The notes under the pieces: generated by a model | Told to the model about the DNA's origin: nothing | The model's database searches: none | The model's input: the letters and a program-made list of their open reading frames with translations, nothing else | Shown here: in pieces, positions 16,737 through 25,503 of the stretch | How the letters are laid out: every line of letters begins with the position of its first letter | Numbering within the stretch: position 1 is the stretch's first letter | NCBI RefSeq assembly: GCF_000875775.1 | Contig: NZ_CP010868.1 | Location: 806,001-870,000 of the forward strand | From: Nitrosopumilus piranensis | GTDB lineage: Archaea; Thermoproteota; Nitrososphaeria; Nitrososphaerales; Nitrosopumilaceae | Direction of reading: 5' to 3' | Length of the DNA stretch: 64,000 nt | Translations under genes and position numbers: made by a program

Positions 16737-18641
16737 TTGAATACTGGTAACAGATCTGGTAATTTAGGCACTGCAAAGGACAATTTGTTTTATTGCAAAA
16801 CTTGTAATTCGGATCCATTTACACGAACTCAAAAATGTCTTAACTTTGATAAAACGTTAGAACAATTTCATGCAGAACAAGGCCATAGCATATTTCCTTA
16901 CAGCAAAAGAGAGCAGTCCATCACTGATCTATTTACGCAGAAAATGAATGATTGTTTGCCACAAAGCATCGACGAATTAAAAAACATGTTAAAAACTTCT
17001 CTGGAATTTCATGTAGATAAAGAGAAAACCATTGATTCTGATTCCAATGAGTTTCGCAATAACACTAAAGGTGGTTTTTACGTGTATGAGGAAAAAAACC
17101 TGTCCCAACATTTTGCAAAAGACTTTGTTTCTGACATTATGCTGCCCGGGCATGTTTATGATGGGAAAGAATCGTGCGGTAAATGGAAAATTAACGGTTG
17201 TCTGGAAAGTGACTTGCATTCTCATGGTGGAGGATACGTGAAAAAAACCATTCAGCGTTGCAATTACAAAGGATGTAAAAAATGTGCCACAAACTCAATA
17301 CAGCGTGAAGCAAATTCCATTACAAACAGATTGATGACTTTTTGCAATTTGAAAAATAACAGAAAAGTTTACCTGAAAGAAAACAGATCCCGAATATTAC
17401 TTCATAATATTGTTTCAATACCTTTTGAAGAACATTCTCTTTATCTTACCAAAGATGGAAGAAAGAAATTAAGAGCAAAGGCAATCAAGTATCTAAAAGA
17501 ATTTGATATTGATGGTGGTGTGATGATTGATCATCCATATAGATTTTCAAAAGACTTAGAGTCTGCAAGGCTTAGTCCTCATCTCCATCTGATAGTTACT
17601 GGTTGGTTGGATGGCCAGAAAGTCAAGGAATTGTATGAAAAGACAGGGTGGATTGTAACTAATGTTTCTACGATTGAAACGTGGAATGACTGTTACAACC
17701 TATCAAAGTATCTGTTATCCCATTCAGCTGTATTTATGAAACAGGATGGCAAGCGTTCAGCAGAACACAGTGTTAGGTATTTTGGAGAATGTCACAACAA
17801 GAAATTCAAAGTTGAAACTGTTCTAAAATATTCTGTCACAGGCAAGGAACAGCTTGATTCTGTCTTCCTAAAAAGAAAAGAAATCGAAAAGGAGAATATT
17901 GTTTACAAGTTGCAAAAGGTATTATACACTCATTCGATTATTCACGAAGAAATCAAAGATGTGACTAATGAGTACTTTGAAAATTATGTGGACACTTCCG
18001 ACCACCACCATGTCAATGTTTTGAAATTATCTCGATTATTGAGACGATACATCATCCCTCAAACTGACTTCCCTAAAGATAATCCTGCTATTCCGCAAAG
18101 TGACCCTCCGAACATGGAATTTCTGCAGATGAGATTTGATTATGGACATTCACACTGTGATATAGTGCAAAGTGTGTATGTCAATGTCATCTTTGATGCT
18201 AGTCTGGATGAGTTATGCCCCGAATGCTCCATCAAAATGCAGACTTTGGCGCCTCCAAATGATGGATGGTCAGAAAAACAAGCAGAGATTATTGCCAGTA
18301 TGTTAATGGACATGCCTGAAGACGTTACATTACCTATTGATAATGTGGAACAATTTGATTATCTGAGAAATACTGGAATCTCCTTGTTGGGAATTCCCTA
18401 TTTTGACTTTGATGGAATATTGCAACATGACACAGGCATCTATGAAAGGCCTGAGAATTTGGATTTGTTGAACCCGAAACTGTATTGGACTGTGATAAAA
18501 AATACTGATGCACAAAAGGCCAGGTATATGTTCAAGTTAGAAAATGGTCGTGCTCCTACTGTTGAGGAATTACATGAAAGAATAACATTCACAAAATCAC
18601 ATGTTTCCAACAAATCAGATTCAATTATGAATTACTTGTAA
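16737..18641 (+). CDS. HUH rolling-circle replication initiator (Rep)
   Basis: 634 aa starting with TTG. Residues ~10-60 contain a CxxC plus HxxxxH finger-like segment; a second Cys cluster (RCNYKGCKKC) lies near residues 177-186, as in archaeal plasmid Reps. The HUH metal site is His282-Leu-His284 in SPHLHLIVTGW, and the candidate nucleophiles are Tyr320 or Tyr325 in CYNLSKYLLSH. Such proteins nick the plus origin and start rolling-circle replication. The last 21 nt overlap the convergent recombinase gene. The C-terminal ~200 residues are not recognised. Confidence 0.75.
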   Translation: MNTGNRSGNLGTAKDNLFYCKTCNSDPFTRTQKCLNFDKTLEQFHAEQGHSIFPYSKREQSITDLFTQKMNDCLPQSIDELKNMLKTSLEFHVDKEKTIDSDSNEFRNNTKGGFYVYEEKNLSQHFAKDFVSDIMLPGHVYDGKESCGKWKINGCLESDLHSHGGGYVKKTIQRCNYKGCKKCATNSIQREANSITNRLMTFCNLKNNRKVYLKENRSRILLHNIVSIPFEEHSLYLTKDGRKKLRAKAIKYLKEFDIDGGVMIDHPYRFSKDLESARLSPHLHLIVTGWLDGQKVKELYEKTGWIVTNVSTIETWNDCYNLSKYLLSHSAVFMKQDGKRSAEHSVRYFGECHNKKFKVETVLKYSVTGKEQLDSVFLKRKEIEKENIVYKLQKVLYTHSIIHEEIKDVTNEYFENYVDTSDHHHVNVLKLSRLLRRYIIPQTDFPKDNPAIPQSDPPNMEFLQMRFDYGHSHCDIVQSVYVNVIFDASLDELCPECSIKMQTLAPPNDGWSEKQAEIIASMLMDMPEDVTLPIDNVEQFDYLRNTGISLLGIPYFDFDGILQHDTGIYERPENLDLLNPKLYWTVIKNTDAQKARYMFKLENGRAPTVEELHERITFTKSHVSNKSDSIMNYL

Positions 18642-19940
18642 GTTTAAACATTCATTCCTTTCTGTTATTTTCTCTCTTTCAATATCTGATATACATTCTA
18701 TATTTTCCAGATTTAGTTTCATCTTTTTTTGTTCCTCTTCAGATATTGTGGTGTACCATGTATCTACTATCTGTGTTGTTTTCCATCCTCCTGCATGTGC
18801 TATTTTGTCTGATGAAACTCCAGAATTTTTTAACAATTGTGCAAAAGTATGTCTTAGTAGATGACCTATTCTTTTTTTAGCATATTCTCTTGTATTAGGA
18901 TCCACTTTGGATTCAATTTTTAGGAAATGTTCTTTTAGTTTTGGAATGACTCTGTTTCTGATTCGTGTCAATTCTTTGAGGTTTTCAGCATCTGTCTTTT
19001 GATCTTCAAACCATACAAATTTTGAATTATTTGTAATTGATCTCCAAAACAATAACACTTGCCTGAGATCCTCTGGAGGGTATTTCTTCTTCCACTCACC
19101 TTTTTGTGTCATATGTGTTTGACCCCGTTTGTCCTTTATCTCAAATTGCTCTAACCAGAAATTATCCTTGTCCAGATTGATTCTCTCCCATGTCATTGAA
19201 GATATGGCACTACTTCTAGCACCTGTCCTGAGTCCAATACGAAACCATACGTAGGATTCAAAATCTCTTTCATGCATCATTAACGATCCCATCTTTGTTA
19301 TGGAGTCAATGTCAAGACATACGCCTGCATGTGTCGCATATCTATCGTGTTCTGAGCCTAGACCATACTGTTTACCCATACCAAATGCAAAAATTATGTC
19401 ATGGCTGGCAAGAAAATTCCTCATGGCTACTCTTCTAGAACCTGTTGTTTTGTTTGGATGGTTCAATTTGAAATGGATCATGTAATTTTTCCATATTTCT
19501 ACTGCCACTCTTTTTGATATTATCATTTGTGCAGGAGTGACTTTTAATGTATCACAAACATCTTTGACTTGATTAATCATGTTACGAATATTGCTAATCT
19601 TAACATCTCGTAAAATGCAGTCATTAAACCACTTTTGAATTTCTGGCTTTTTTACAAATTCCTTTTTGCTTACAAATTCGTATTCATCTCTGTTCTTTTT
19701 CTCAATTGTTTTTAGCAATCTGCCTTTCTGATTAAATTCTATTAGTCCCCTTGATTCCATTTCAATCATTATTCGCCTGATTTGTCTTGGTTGTTTGCCT
19801 ATGCGCTTTGAGAGTTCGCATGTTTGAGTTATTTCTTCATTATCGATCAATTTTTTGATATAGTTGTGTAGTTCATCTTTTGATATTCTTCGTCCAAAAA
19901 GCCGTATTGGCCTTCCTGAACTATGACATTTTACGGTCAT
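18621..19940 (-). CDS. Tyrosine recombinase/integrase 2 with N-terminal winged helix
   Basis: 439 aa. Residues ~15-75 look like a winged helix (ELSKRIGKQPRQIRRIMIEMESRGLIEF), followed by a core-binding and a catalytic domain: Arg in GLRTGARSSAI, H-x-x-R in GHLLRHTFAQLL, a GGW motif in place of the second His, and Tyr in VDTWYTTIS. The catalytic set is complete. It differs from integrase 1 in length and N-terminus, so the two are not recent duplicates; it may excise or invert a different segment. Confidence 0.85.
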   Translation of the reverse strand: MTVKCHSSGRPIRLFGRRISKDELHNYIKKLIDNEEITQTCELSKRIGKQPRQIRRIMIEMESRGLIEFNQKGRLLKTIEKKNRDEYEFVSKKEFVKKPEIQKWFNDCILRDVKISNIRNMINQVKDVCDTLKVTPAQMIISKRVAVEIWKNYMIHFKLNHPNKTTGSRRVAMRNFLASHDIIFAFGMGKQYGLGSEHDRYATHAGVCLDIDSITKMGSLMMHERDFESYVWFRIGLRTGARSSAISSMTWERINLDKDNFWLEQFEIKDKRGQTHMTQKGEWKKKYPPEDLRQVLLFWRSITNNSKFVWFEDQKTDAENLKELTRIRNRVIPKLKEHFLKIESKVDPNTREYAKKRIGHLLRHTFAQLLKNSGVSSDKIAHAGGWKTTQIVDTWYTTISEEEQKKMKLNLENIECISDIEREKITERNECLNLQVIHN

Positions 19941-20295
19941 GGATTTGATTTGTTTTTCAAAGTTTCTTTTTTTGCTTACATGTTGATGTTTTTTGTTAAC
20001 TTGTAAAAAGACTGAAGTCTGGCATGCTGTGTTTGGTTAACATCATTAAGAAAAAGGTACTGTGAAAAATATTGATACATGGATGTATTGTACAATAAAC
20101 ATCTTCTGTGTTATTGAATGTCCTAAGTCCTAACATGGCTCAAAACTCATTTGATCATGCTGTTTTTGATATGGTGTATTGGATCTTTTATGATCTTACT
20201 AAAACTACCCCCTCATTCCCTGCTTTACTATTGCATGTTGAAGAATAATTCTTTGAAATTCATAACTATGCATGAATTCCATATTTTCAGTAATT

Positions 20296-20496
20296 CATGC
20301 CTGAATGAATTGAATGTAAATGATTTTTCATAAATTCTGAAATAATTGTAAATTAGGTTGTTTCTTTTATTTTGCAGTTTCATTCCTGAAAAAACTGATA
20401 TTTGCCTGAATTCTTGCAAACATGCCTGAATGATTTCATTATCTATTTAATTCCTGTAATTCATACCTGAATTCAAGGTTTAATTCATTCCTGTAA
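20296..20496. repeat. Iteron-like array, consensus CATDCCTGAAT
   Basis: Seven copies of a 9-11 nt word: starts at about 20296, 20381, 20402, 20421, 20450, 20462 and 20486. Variants are CATGCCTGAAT (twice), CATTCCTGAA, TTGCCTGAAT, ATTCCTGTAAT, CATACCTGAAT and CATTCCTGTAA. Spacing is irregular. The TTCCTGNA core is the reverse complement of the TNCAGGAA core related to the TGCAGGA repeats at 24601-24696, so both arrays could be read by one DNA-binding protein. Confidence 0.6.
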
Positions 20497-20630
20497 AAGG
20501 CGGTTGTGTTTTTTTAAATCAAGTCTGCAGAAATATATGATTCAATAATGTGAATGTGATGTGAATTGTTTATCGGTTCATTTTCACTCAGGGAAAAAAG
20601 TTCAAATTGATATAATCAGTTCAAACGTAC

Positions 20631-20646
20631 TTTTCACTAGTGAAAA
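20631..20646. promoter_or_regulatory. Perfect 16-bp palindrome
   Basis: TTTTCACTAGTGAAAA is fully self-complementary. Half-site-like words (TTTTCACT at 20580, AGTGAAAA near 20675) flank it. Likely an operator for a dimeric regulator. Confidence 0.5.
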
Positions 20647-20802
20647 CACTTGTTCATAATCTCTTTTTTATTAGTGAAAAAAGATATTGCAAATACTTTA
20701 TACTTAAAAAAACTTTTGAACAAAATTTTGAACAACTGAACCAACAAGGATCAATTGAAAAAGACACCTGGCTACTTTTAATAATTCTGAAGAATCTAAT
20801 TC

Positions 20803-20831
20803 GTAATCCTATGATATATTACGCATTTTGT
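20803..20831. repeat. Dyad repeat copy A
   Basis: GTAATCCTA-N6-ATTACGCATTTTGT. The same sequence apart from the six central bases recurs at 21887-21914. GTAAT/ATTAC form the inverted arms. Confidence 0.6.
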
Positions 20832-20947
20832 AATGAAAATTCATAATAATTATTCTATAATGTGATTATTCATAATTTTACAAATATTGTAACTTTCATA
20901 TTAATATGTGAATATCATATTTAACATGATAGTTTATTTCGATTTCA

Positions 20948-21856
20948 ATGACTAGAAAAACAACAATACTGACAATGACATTCCTAGCCGGAATGATGGC
21001 AATTGTTCCAATTAGTGCAAGTGCAAACATCAATGATGACCTTGTAGCTCATTTTGGATTTGATGGGAATGTAAATGACTATAGTGGAGGATCAAATGAT
21101 GGTACAGTATCAGGTACAGAAAGATACAGTACTGGTCCTATGGATACTTCATTCAAGTTTGATGGTTCTACATACATATCATTAGCAAATGAATCAAACT
21201 TTGACTTTGATGAAACCACTGAATTTACTTTAGCATCATGGATAAAACGAAGTGCAAATGGTTCAACAAACACATGGTTTGGGAAAGGATCTAATCATGC
21301 AGATTCTACATACGGTGGATTGTATTTTGAGACAAACGTCAATAATACTGAATGTTGGTTGGATGAACCTGGAGAAAGTAGTGGTGCAAAATCTGCAAAA
21401 AGTACAAACTATACAAGCTATGATCTAACTGATTGGCATCATATTGCATGTACTAATGATGGCAGTAATCTTACAATATACGTAGATGGTAAAAATATGA
21501 CTACGTCAAGAACAGACACATTAACTGGTTCCTCTTTGAATAATTTCAATTTAAGATTAGGAGATAGAGGTGATGGAGCTACTAAAGTGTGTACAGCTAT
21601 TACATCCCCGGATTGTGGAATGGACGATGTTAGGATATACGATGTCAGTCTAACTACTACACAAATTCAAGAAATCTATGAATTAAGTCCATTTGTACAG
21701 ATTGAAATTATTCAAGCTGAACAAACATCACTTCAAAATCAAGTTACGTCAGTAAATGCAACAGTACAACACAACATAGAAGAAATTGATGACTTGTATG
21801 ACTTCTGGGATGATCTCCGGGCAAGTATCATAACATGGTTGGCTGCAAGGCCATAA
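20948..21856 (+). CDS. Secreted LamG (concanavalin-like) domain protein 1
   Basis: 302 aa. A signal peptide (MTRKTTILTMTFLAGMMAIV, then SASA) is followed by a LamG/laminin-G-like jelly-roll: DDLVAHFGFDGNVNDYSG, FTLASWIKRS, YDLTDWHHIACTNDGSNLTIYVDG, CGMDDVRIYDVSL. Residues ~245-302 form an amphipathic helix with the tail DDLYDFWDDLRASIITWLA, shared almost exactly with the paralogue at 23525. LamG domains bind sugars or proteins outside the cell. The upstream DNA (ACAAATATTGT, then ATATTTAACATG as TATA box) is also duplicated at the paralogue. Role in the element (surface adhesion, exclusion or particle protein) is unknown. Confidence 0.82.
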   Translation: MTRKTTILTMTFLAGMMAIVPISASANINDDLVAHFGFDGNVNDYSGGSNDGTVSGTERYSTGPMDTSFKFDGSTYISLANESNFDFDETTEFTLASWIKRSANGSTNTWFGKGSNHADSTYGGLYFETNVNNTECWLDEPGESSGAKSAKSTNYTSYDLTDWHHIACTNDGSNLTIYVDGKNMTTSRTDTLTGSSLNNFNLRLGDRGDGATKVCTAITSPDCGMDDVRIYDVSLTTTQIQEIYELSPFVQIEIIQAEQTSLQNQVTSVNATVQHNIEEIDDLYDFWDDLRASIITWLAARP

Positions 21857-21886
21857 CCTTCTTTTTTATTTTTAACTAAAATTTCA

Positions 21887-21914
21887 TAATCCTAGTAGAG
21901 ATTACGCATTTTGT
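21887..21914. repeat. Dyad repeat copy B
   Basis: TAATCCTA-N6-ATTACGCATTTTGT, 45 bp downstream of the LamG1 stop; see copy A at 20803-20831. Confidence 0.6.
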
Positions 21915-21977
21915 GGTGTATGAAGTAACTTTAGTAATTTTTTGGGTCGACCTTTTTTTGATACCCTTTTCTCAATC

Positions 21978-21998
21978 ATAATCTCTGGGAAGATTACG
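21978..21998. repeat. Dyad repeat, divergent copy
   Basis: ATAATCTCTGGGAAGATTACG: arms TAATC and GATTA with an 8-nt centre, in the gap between the convergent LamG1 and 22048 genes. Confidence 0.45.
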
Positions 21999-22047
21999 AA
22001 GTATTAAGTAAAATTAAAATCATATTCTGAATTCATTAATCATGCTC

Positions 22048-23010
22048 TTATTTGCAGAAAAAATCAACATACTCAGCATTATCTGAAATATTTTTAATAT
22101 ACATAGCGTGTGTGGAAGTGGTTTTAAACGAATATGCTCGAGATCTGCATGTTTCATGCTCCAATTCCGAAATGTCTGAATCACTCAACAACTCATGTGG
22201 GATTGAAACAGAAATCATCCCAGTTGTATTAGGGATGATATGAAAACGTATTTTGTTATCGATTTTGCTAACATTTTCCAAAGTTGCACCATAAAGATGA
22301 TAGCGTACAATAGATTCAGAAGTGTCATCTAGTCTGTAAATGTTTGAAAATGGAAGAGAGAATAGTGATGTTGCAGAATATCCTCTTTCAAGTAGTTTGT
22401 CCACACTATCTGATTTGACACATGCAGGTTTATTAGAAGAAACACTAAAAATCAAAACCAAGTCTTCTTTGCATATTACATCATTTACTAGAAATCCTAT
22501 CTTCGTTTGTACATATGGTTTTAGATGTTTTCCATCATCAAGTGTTTTGCAAAAATCAGCATATGTTGAAGAATATGTATGCAGTACAAGGATATGCGAT
22601 GAAAGAATCTCTATTTTTTGGGCATTTTCAGAGAGATTGATTCGAATGTGGTTGCCATTACTAATTTCACGATGTACTTCCTCTCCATCAACTAAGACAA
22701 ACATAGAATCAGCATTTACAGTACAATCAGAATTAGCTGAAATATGGTGAGCGTTTGGAATTACCACATAGCCATCTTTATTCATATCAACCTGAAGAAT
22801 CAAATATTTATGTTCATTTTCTTTGATTTCTATTAGAGAACCTCCTTTAACAACAATATCCGAATGATTCCACATTGATTCTAATGCATGTACTTGAATG
22901 TTTGAATCTGACAAACTGATTCCAAGACCCACTAATACCAACAATGCAATCCAAACCAGATACACAGTACTAGTTTTTTTAACTATTTCATAAAATGTTC
23001 TATTTTTCAT
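22048..23010 (-). CDS. Membrane-anchored extracellular protein with CxxG/PxCV motif
   Basis: 320 aa. An N-terminal transmembrane or signal segment (STVYLVWIALLVLVGLGISL, residues ~14-33) is followed by an extracellular beta-rich domain. Near residues 180-215 it holds CKEDLVLIFSVSSNKPACVK with DKLLERGY, a short Cys-pair motif that also occurs three times in the secreted protein at 56116. No enzyme motif is visible. The start codon lies in a perfect CATAATC/GATTATG dyad (23008-23029). Convergent with LamG1 and divergent from nothing recognised; probably transcribed with or after 23048-23338. Confidence 0.65.
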   Translation of the reverse strand: MKNRTFYEIVKKTSTVYLVWIALLVLVGLGISLSDSNIQVHALESMWNHSDIVVKGGSLIEIKENEHKYLILQVDMNKDGYVVIPNAHHISANSDCTVNADSMFVLVDGEEVHREISNGNHIRINLSENAQKIEILSSHILVLHTYSSTYADFCKTLDDGKHLKPYVQTKIGFLVNDVICKEDLVLIFSVSSNKPACVKSDSVDKLLERGYSATSLFSLPFSNIYRLDDTSESIVRYHLYGATLENVSKIDNKIRFHIIPNTTGMISVSIPHELLSDSDISELEHETCRSRAYSFKTTSTHAMYIKNISDNAEYVDFFCK

Positions 23011-23029
23011 AATCTGTAGTTAGATTATG
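23008..23029. promoter_or_regulatory. Perfect 7+7 dyad over the 22048 gene start
   Basis: CATAATC (23008-23014) and GATTATG (23023-23029); the first CAT is the complement of the start codon. It belongs to the TAATC/GATTA dyad family of this element and would be well placed to block transcription or translation start. Confidence 0.5.
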
Positions 23030-23047
23030 AAGCATATTGCATATACA

Positions 23048-23338
23048 TTATGAATTATTTCTGATTTGGGGCTGACGATCATAAACATATCCCTTTAACC
23101 TTACAGATGGTCCAGATAGTGTTTTGTATGTTAAGCTACTTCTAGAATCCAAAATATATGTCACTTTTGCTCCGTTTGCAAGTTGTATTTCTAACTCATC
23201 CATTTTTTCTTGCCCCCTTCTTTTGTATTCAAATGTATTTTCGCTAATTTCATAAAAATCGGACGCTGATTCCATTTTTGGGATTATTTCTGAGTAAACT
23301 AATTGTTCATTATGTATTTCAACTAGATCCTTTACCAT
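23048..23338 (-). CDS. Hypothetical protein
   Basis: 96 aa, soluble, mixed alpha/beta, with no cysteine and no signal peptide. It lies 37 nt upstream of the 22048 gene on the same strand and is likely its operon partner. No family recognised. Codon use matches the neighbouring element genes. Confidence 0.55.
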   Translation of the reverse strand: MVKDLVEIHNEQLVYSEIIPKMESASDFYEISENTFEYKRRGQEKMDELEIQLANGAKVTYILDSRSSLTYKTLSGPSVRLKGYVYDRQPQIRNNS

Positions 23339-23524
23339 ATAATGTGATTTTTGAATTTGTTTAAAAATATGATCATTGTATTTTCTTACTTTCGTAATAC
23401 TTGGATGGATTATGTAACGTGTTGGTGAATTTTGTAATTTTTAAAACAAAGGTTTTACAAATATTGTGATTATTTAATGAAATTATGAATATCGTATTTA
23501 ACATAGTATTTTTTTCAAATCTCA

Positions 23525-24418
23525 ATGACTAGAAAAACAACAAAACTGATGATTACCTTGACTGCAATTTTGATGATTGCTCCATTGATTATGAATGTTG
23601 ATGCAATAACAACTCCGCCTATTGTACATCTAACATGTGATAATACAAGCCATACAAATCCTTCTGATTTTGGTTCACGAGCAGGTACAACTACAACAAT
23701 AGGTGTATTGGAATATAGAGCATCACCATTAATCAATAGTTGTTATTTTGATGAAACAAATGACCATATAGATTTGTCTGATGAATCTGATTTTGATTTC
23801 ACAAACACGGATGATTTTTCAGTGGCTTTTTGGGTAAAAGTTGATGGAACTGAAACTGGTGGGAATGACATAATGGTTTCAAAAGGTGCTGATTTACTAA
23901 ACGTAGGCTGGTATGTTCACACAAACGATAATGATATTGTAAGGTTCGAAATTGATGATGGTTCAAGTAATAACCATGTAATATCAACTACAACAATCAC
24001 TGATGATGAGTGGTATCATGTAACAGTAACCTATGATGGCAGTTCAAATCAAAGCGGAATGAAAATTTACATCAATGGTTCATTAGATGCTACTGGAATA
24101 GGCAACACAATAGTGGGATTTTTGAATAATAATGTTGTTGTAATTGGTGATGATGACAACGGTTCGAACAGATTCAAAGGAGATCTTGATGACATTAGAA
24201 TTTATGATTATGCGTTAACATCTGATCAAGTTCAAGACCTTTATCGATTTAACCCATTGATTCATACTGAACTTTTGGAAGCAATTGAAGATCTTCAAAG
24301 TCAGATCACGTCAATTAATGGAACAGTACAAGACAATGTCGCAGAGATTGATGACTTGTACGATTTCTGGGATGATCTCCGGGCAAGCATAATCACATGG
24401 TTGGCAGGTCGACCATAA
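23525..24418 (+). CDS. Secreted LamG domain protein 2 (paralogue of 20948)
   Basis: 297 aa. Signal peptide MTRKTTKLMITLTAILMIAP ending at VDA, then a LamG domain: IVHLTCDNTSHTN, FSVAFWVKVDG, DDEWYHVTVTYDGSSNQ, GDLDDIRIYDYAL. The C-terminal ~50 residues (QSQITSINGTVQDN onward, ending DDLYDFWDDLRASIITWLA) are nearly the same as in LamG1, and the last ~50 nt are highly similar, while the LamG cores have diverged. This suggests gene duplication with the tail held under selection or recent conversion. Start and TATA region are duplicated too. Confidence 0.82.
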   Translation: MTRKTTKLMITLTAILMIAPLIMNVDAITTPPIVHLTCDNTSHTNPSDFGSRAGTTTTIGVLEYRASPLINSCYFDETNDHIDLSDESDFDFTNTDDFSVAFWVKVDGTETGGNDIMVSKGADLLNVGWYVHTNDNDIVRFEIDDGSSNNHVISTTTITDDEWYHVTVTYDGSSNQSGMKIYINGSLDATGIGNTIVGFLNNNVVVIGDDDNGSNRFKGDLDDIRIYDYALTSDQVQDLYRFNPLIHTELLEAIEDLQSQITSINGTVQDNVAEIDDLYDFWDDLRASIITWLAGRP

Positions 24419-24600
24419 TCTCTTTTTTTATTTTTCATACTTCTATACAAGATTATGAAATCTTCTTGTGGTTCCAAATTTAATTTTGAGCCTGAAAAAT
24501 TGTGTTATCTGAAATTTACAAACATTCCTGAAATTTCTTATCCCTTGATCTAAAACAATTTTTGTGATTCTTGCTTATGCAGAAGTATGCATGAATATAT

Positions 24601-24696
24601 TGCAGGAGTATGCAGGATAAATTTGTTGAAGAAAATTACTCATTCATGCAGGAAAAATTTACTGCAGGATCTATTAGAATGCAGGAGAATGCAGGA
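24601..24696. repeat. Six TGCAGGA repeats ending at the CysH-operon start
   Basis: TGCAGGA occurs at 24601, 24611, 24647, 24663, 24680 and 24690; pairs are spaced 10 nt apart (24601/24611 and 24680/24690), one helical turn. The last copy ends 3 nt before the ATG at 24700. Related words (TATGCAGAA, TATGCATGAA) lie just upstream. Likely a binding array for one of the operon's own DNA-binding proteins, as centromere-like site, operator or both. Confidence 0.7.
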
Positions 24697-24699
24697 TAG

Positions 24700-25473
24700 A
24701 TGTTAGTACAAGAAAGAATTTTAGATTCACGAAATATCAAGCGTCAAAAAGATGCCAAATACATTGTAAGTTATGGTGGTGGAGTAAACTCTACTGCATT
24801 AATTGTATTTTTGCTCAAAAATAAATTCCCATTAGATTATGTTGTATTTTCAGATACTGGAGACGAAATGCCTGAAACATACGAGTATCTTGAGGTAATG
24901 GAGAGATATCTCAAGAGAAGAGGAATTGCATTTGAGATTGTAATGAATAGAAAAAAAGTAGCACTATCAGACAAATGCATTTCACGAGAGGTGATTCCTT
25001 CCCAAGTATGGAGATGGTGTACTCGTGACTTTAAAGTCACTCCAATTCATGCATTTTATCGTAAATTAGAATCTCATATCTATCAATACATGGGAATTGA
25101 TTATGGGGAAGTCCACAGAATGAAACCTGCCAGAGAAGATTATGTTACCAATCTATATCCATTAATTGATTACAAAATAAATCGAGACGAATGCATCAAT
25201 TTAATCAAAAAAGCACGATTACCAATTCCAGTTAAAAGTGGCTGTTATTTCTGTCCATACAATAACATGGATAGATGGGCAGAGATTCATGAGAACCATC
25301 CAGATCTATTCAAACGTTCTATGAAAATAGAGGAACATAACAAACACTTTGAGACTCAGAGATTAGCTCCAAAAGGATATTCACTTCGTGAAATTGATAA
25401 AATGATGAAAAAGAAAAAGAAACTACCCATGGTTGAAGTTGATAGTCCATGTGGTAGTGAATGTATGATCTAA
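24700..25473 (+). CDS. CysH/PAPS-reductase-like PP-loop protein (IbrA/DndC-like)
   Basis: 257 aa. PP-loop nucleotide-binding motif at residues 24-32 (SYGGGVNST) and FSDTGDEMPET follow the adenine-nucleotide alpha-hydrolase pattern. Four central cysteines (DKC...WRWC, and GCYFCPYN) could hold an Fe-S cluster as in DndC-type enzymes; two more are at the C-terminus (PCGSEC). Ordinary assimilatory PAPS reductase is unlikely given the location. The pairing with a ParB-like gene matches the IbrA/IbrB arrangement of E. coli. First gene of a five-gene operon; substrate unknown. Confidence 0.8.
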   Translation: MLVQERILDSRNIKRQKDAKYIVSYGGGVNSTALIVFLLKNKFPLDYVVFSDTGDEMPETYEYLEVMERYLKRRGIAFEIVMNRKKVALSDKCISREVIPSQVWRWCTRDFKVTPIHAFYRKLESHIYQYMGIDYGEVHRMKPAREDYVTNLYPLIDYKINRDECINLIKKARLPIPVKSGCYFCPYNNMDRWAEIHENHPDLFKRSMKIEEHNKHFETQRLAPKGYSLREIDKMMKKKKKLPMVEVDSPCGSECMI

Positions 25474-25503
25474 GTAAAATATTTCTATAATATTCATAAT
25501 TTA

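Larger units (their letters stand above)
19941..20947. other. About 1 kb of non-coding AT-rich DNA with repeats
   Basis: No convincing gene. It holds seven CCTGAA/CCTGTAA repeats (20296-20496), a 16-bp palindrome (20631-20646), one TAATC/ATTAC dyad (20803-20831) and the promoter of the LamG gene. Short frames here (for example 20640-20846) lack recognisable features. The content resembles a replication or partition region. Confidence 0.6.

Noticed and set aside
20296..20496. CRISPR array
   Set aside because: The repeats are only 9-11 nt, variable and unevenly spaced, unlike CRISPR; no cas gene is present anywhere in the window.
20151..20846. Several 60-70 aa frames in the 1-kb non-coding region
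   Set aside because: Low-complexity AT-rich composition, overlapping repeats and no recognisable motif; treated as chance frames.
24700..25473. Assimilatory PAPS/APS reductase for sulfate assimilation
   Set aside because: Location in a mobile element, a ParB-like partner and the DndC-like cysteine pattern argue for a different role; no sulfate assimilation genes nearby.
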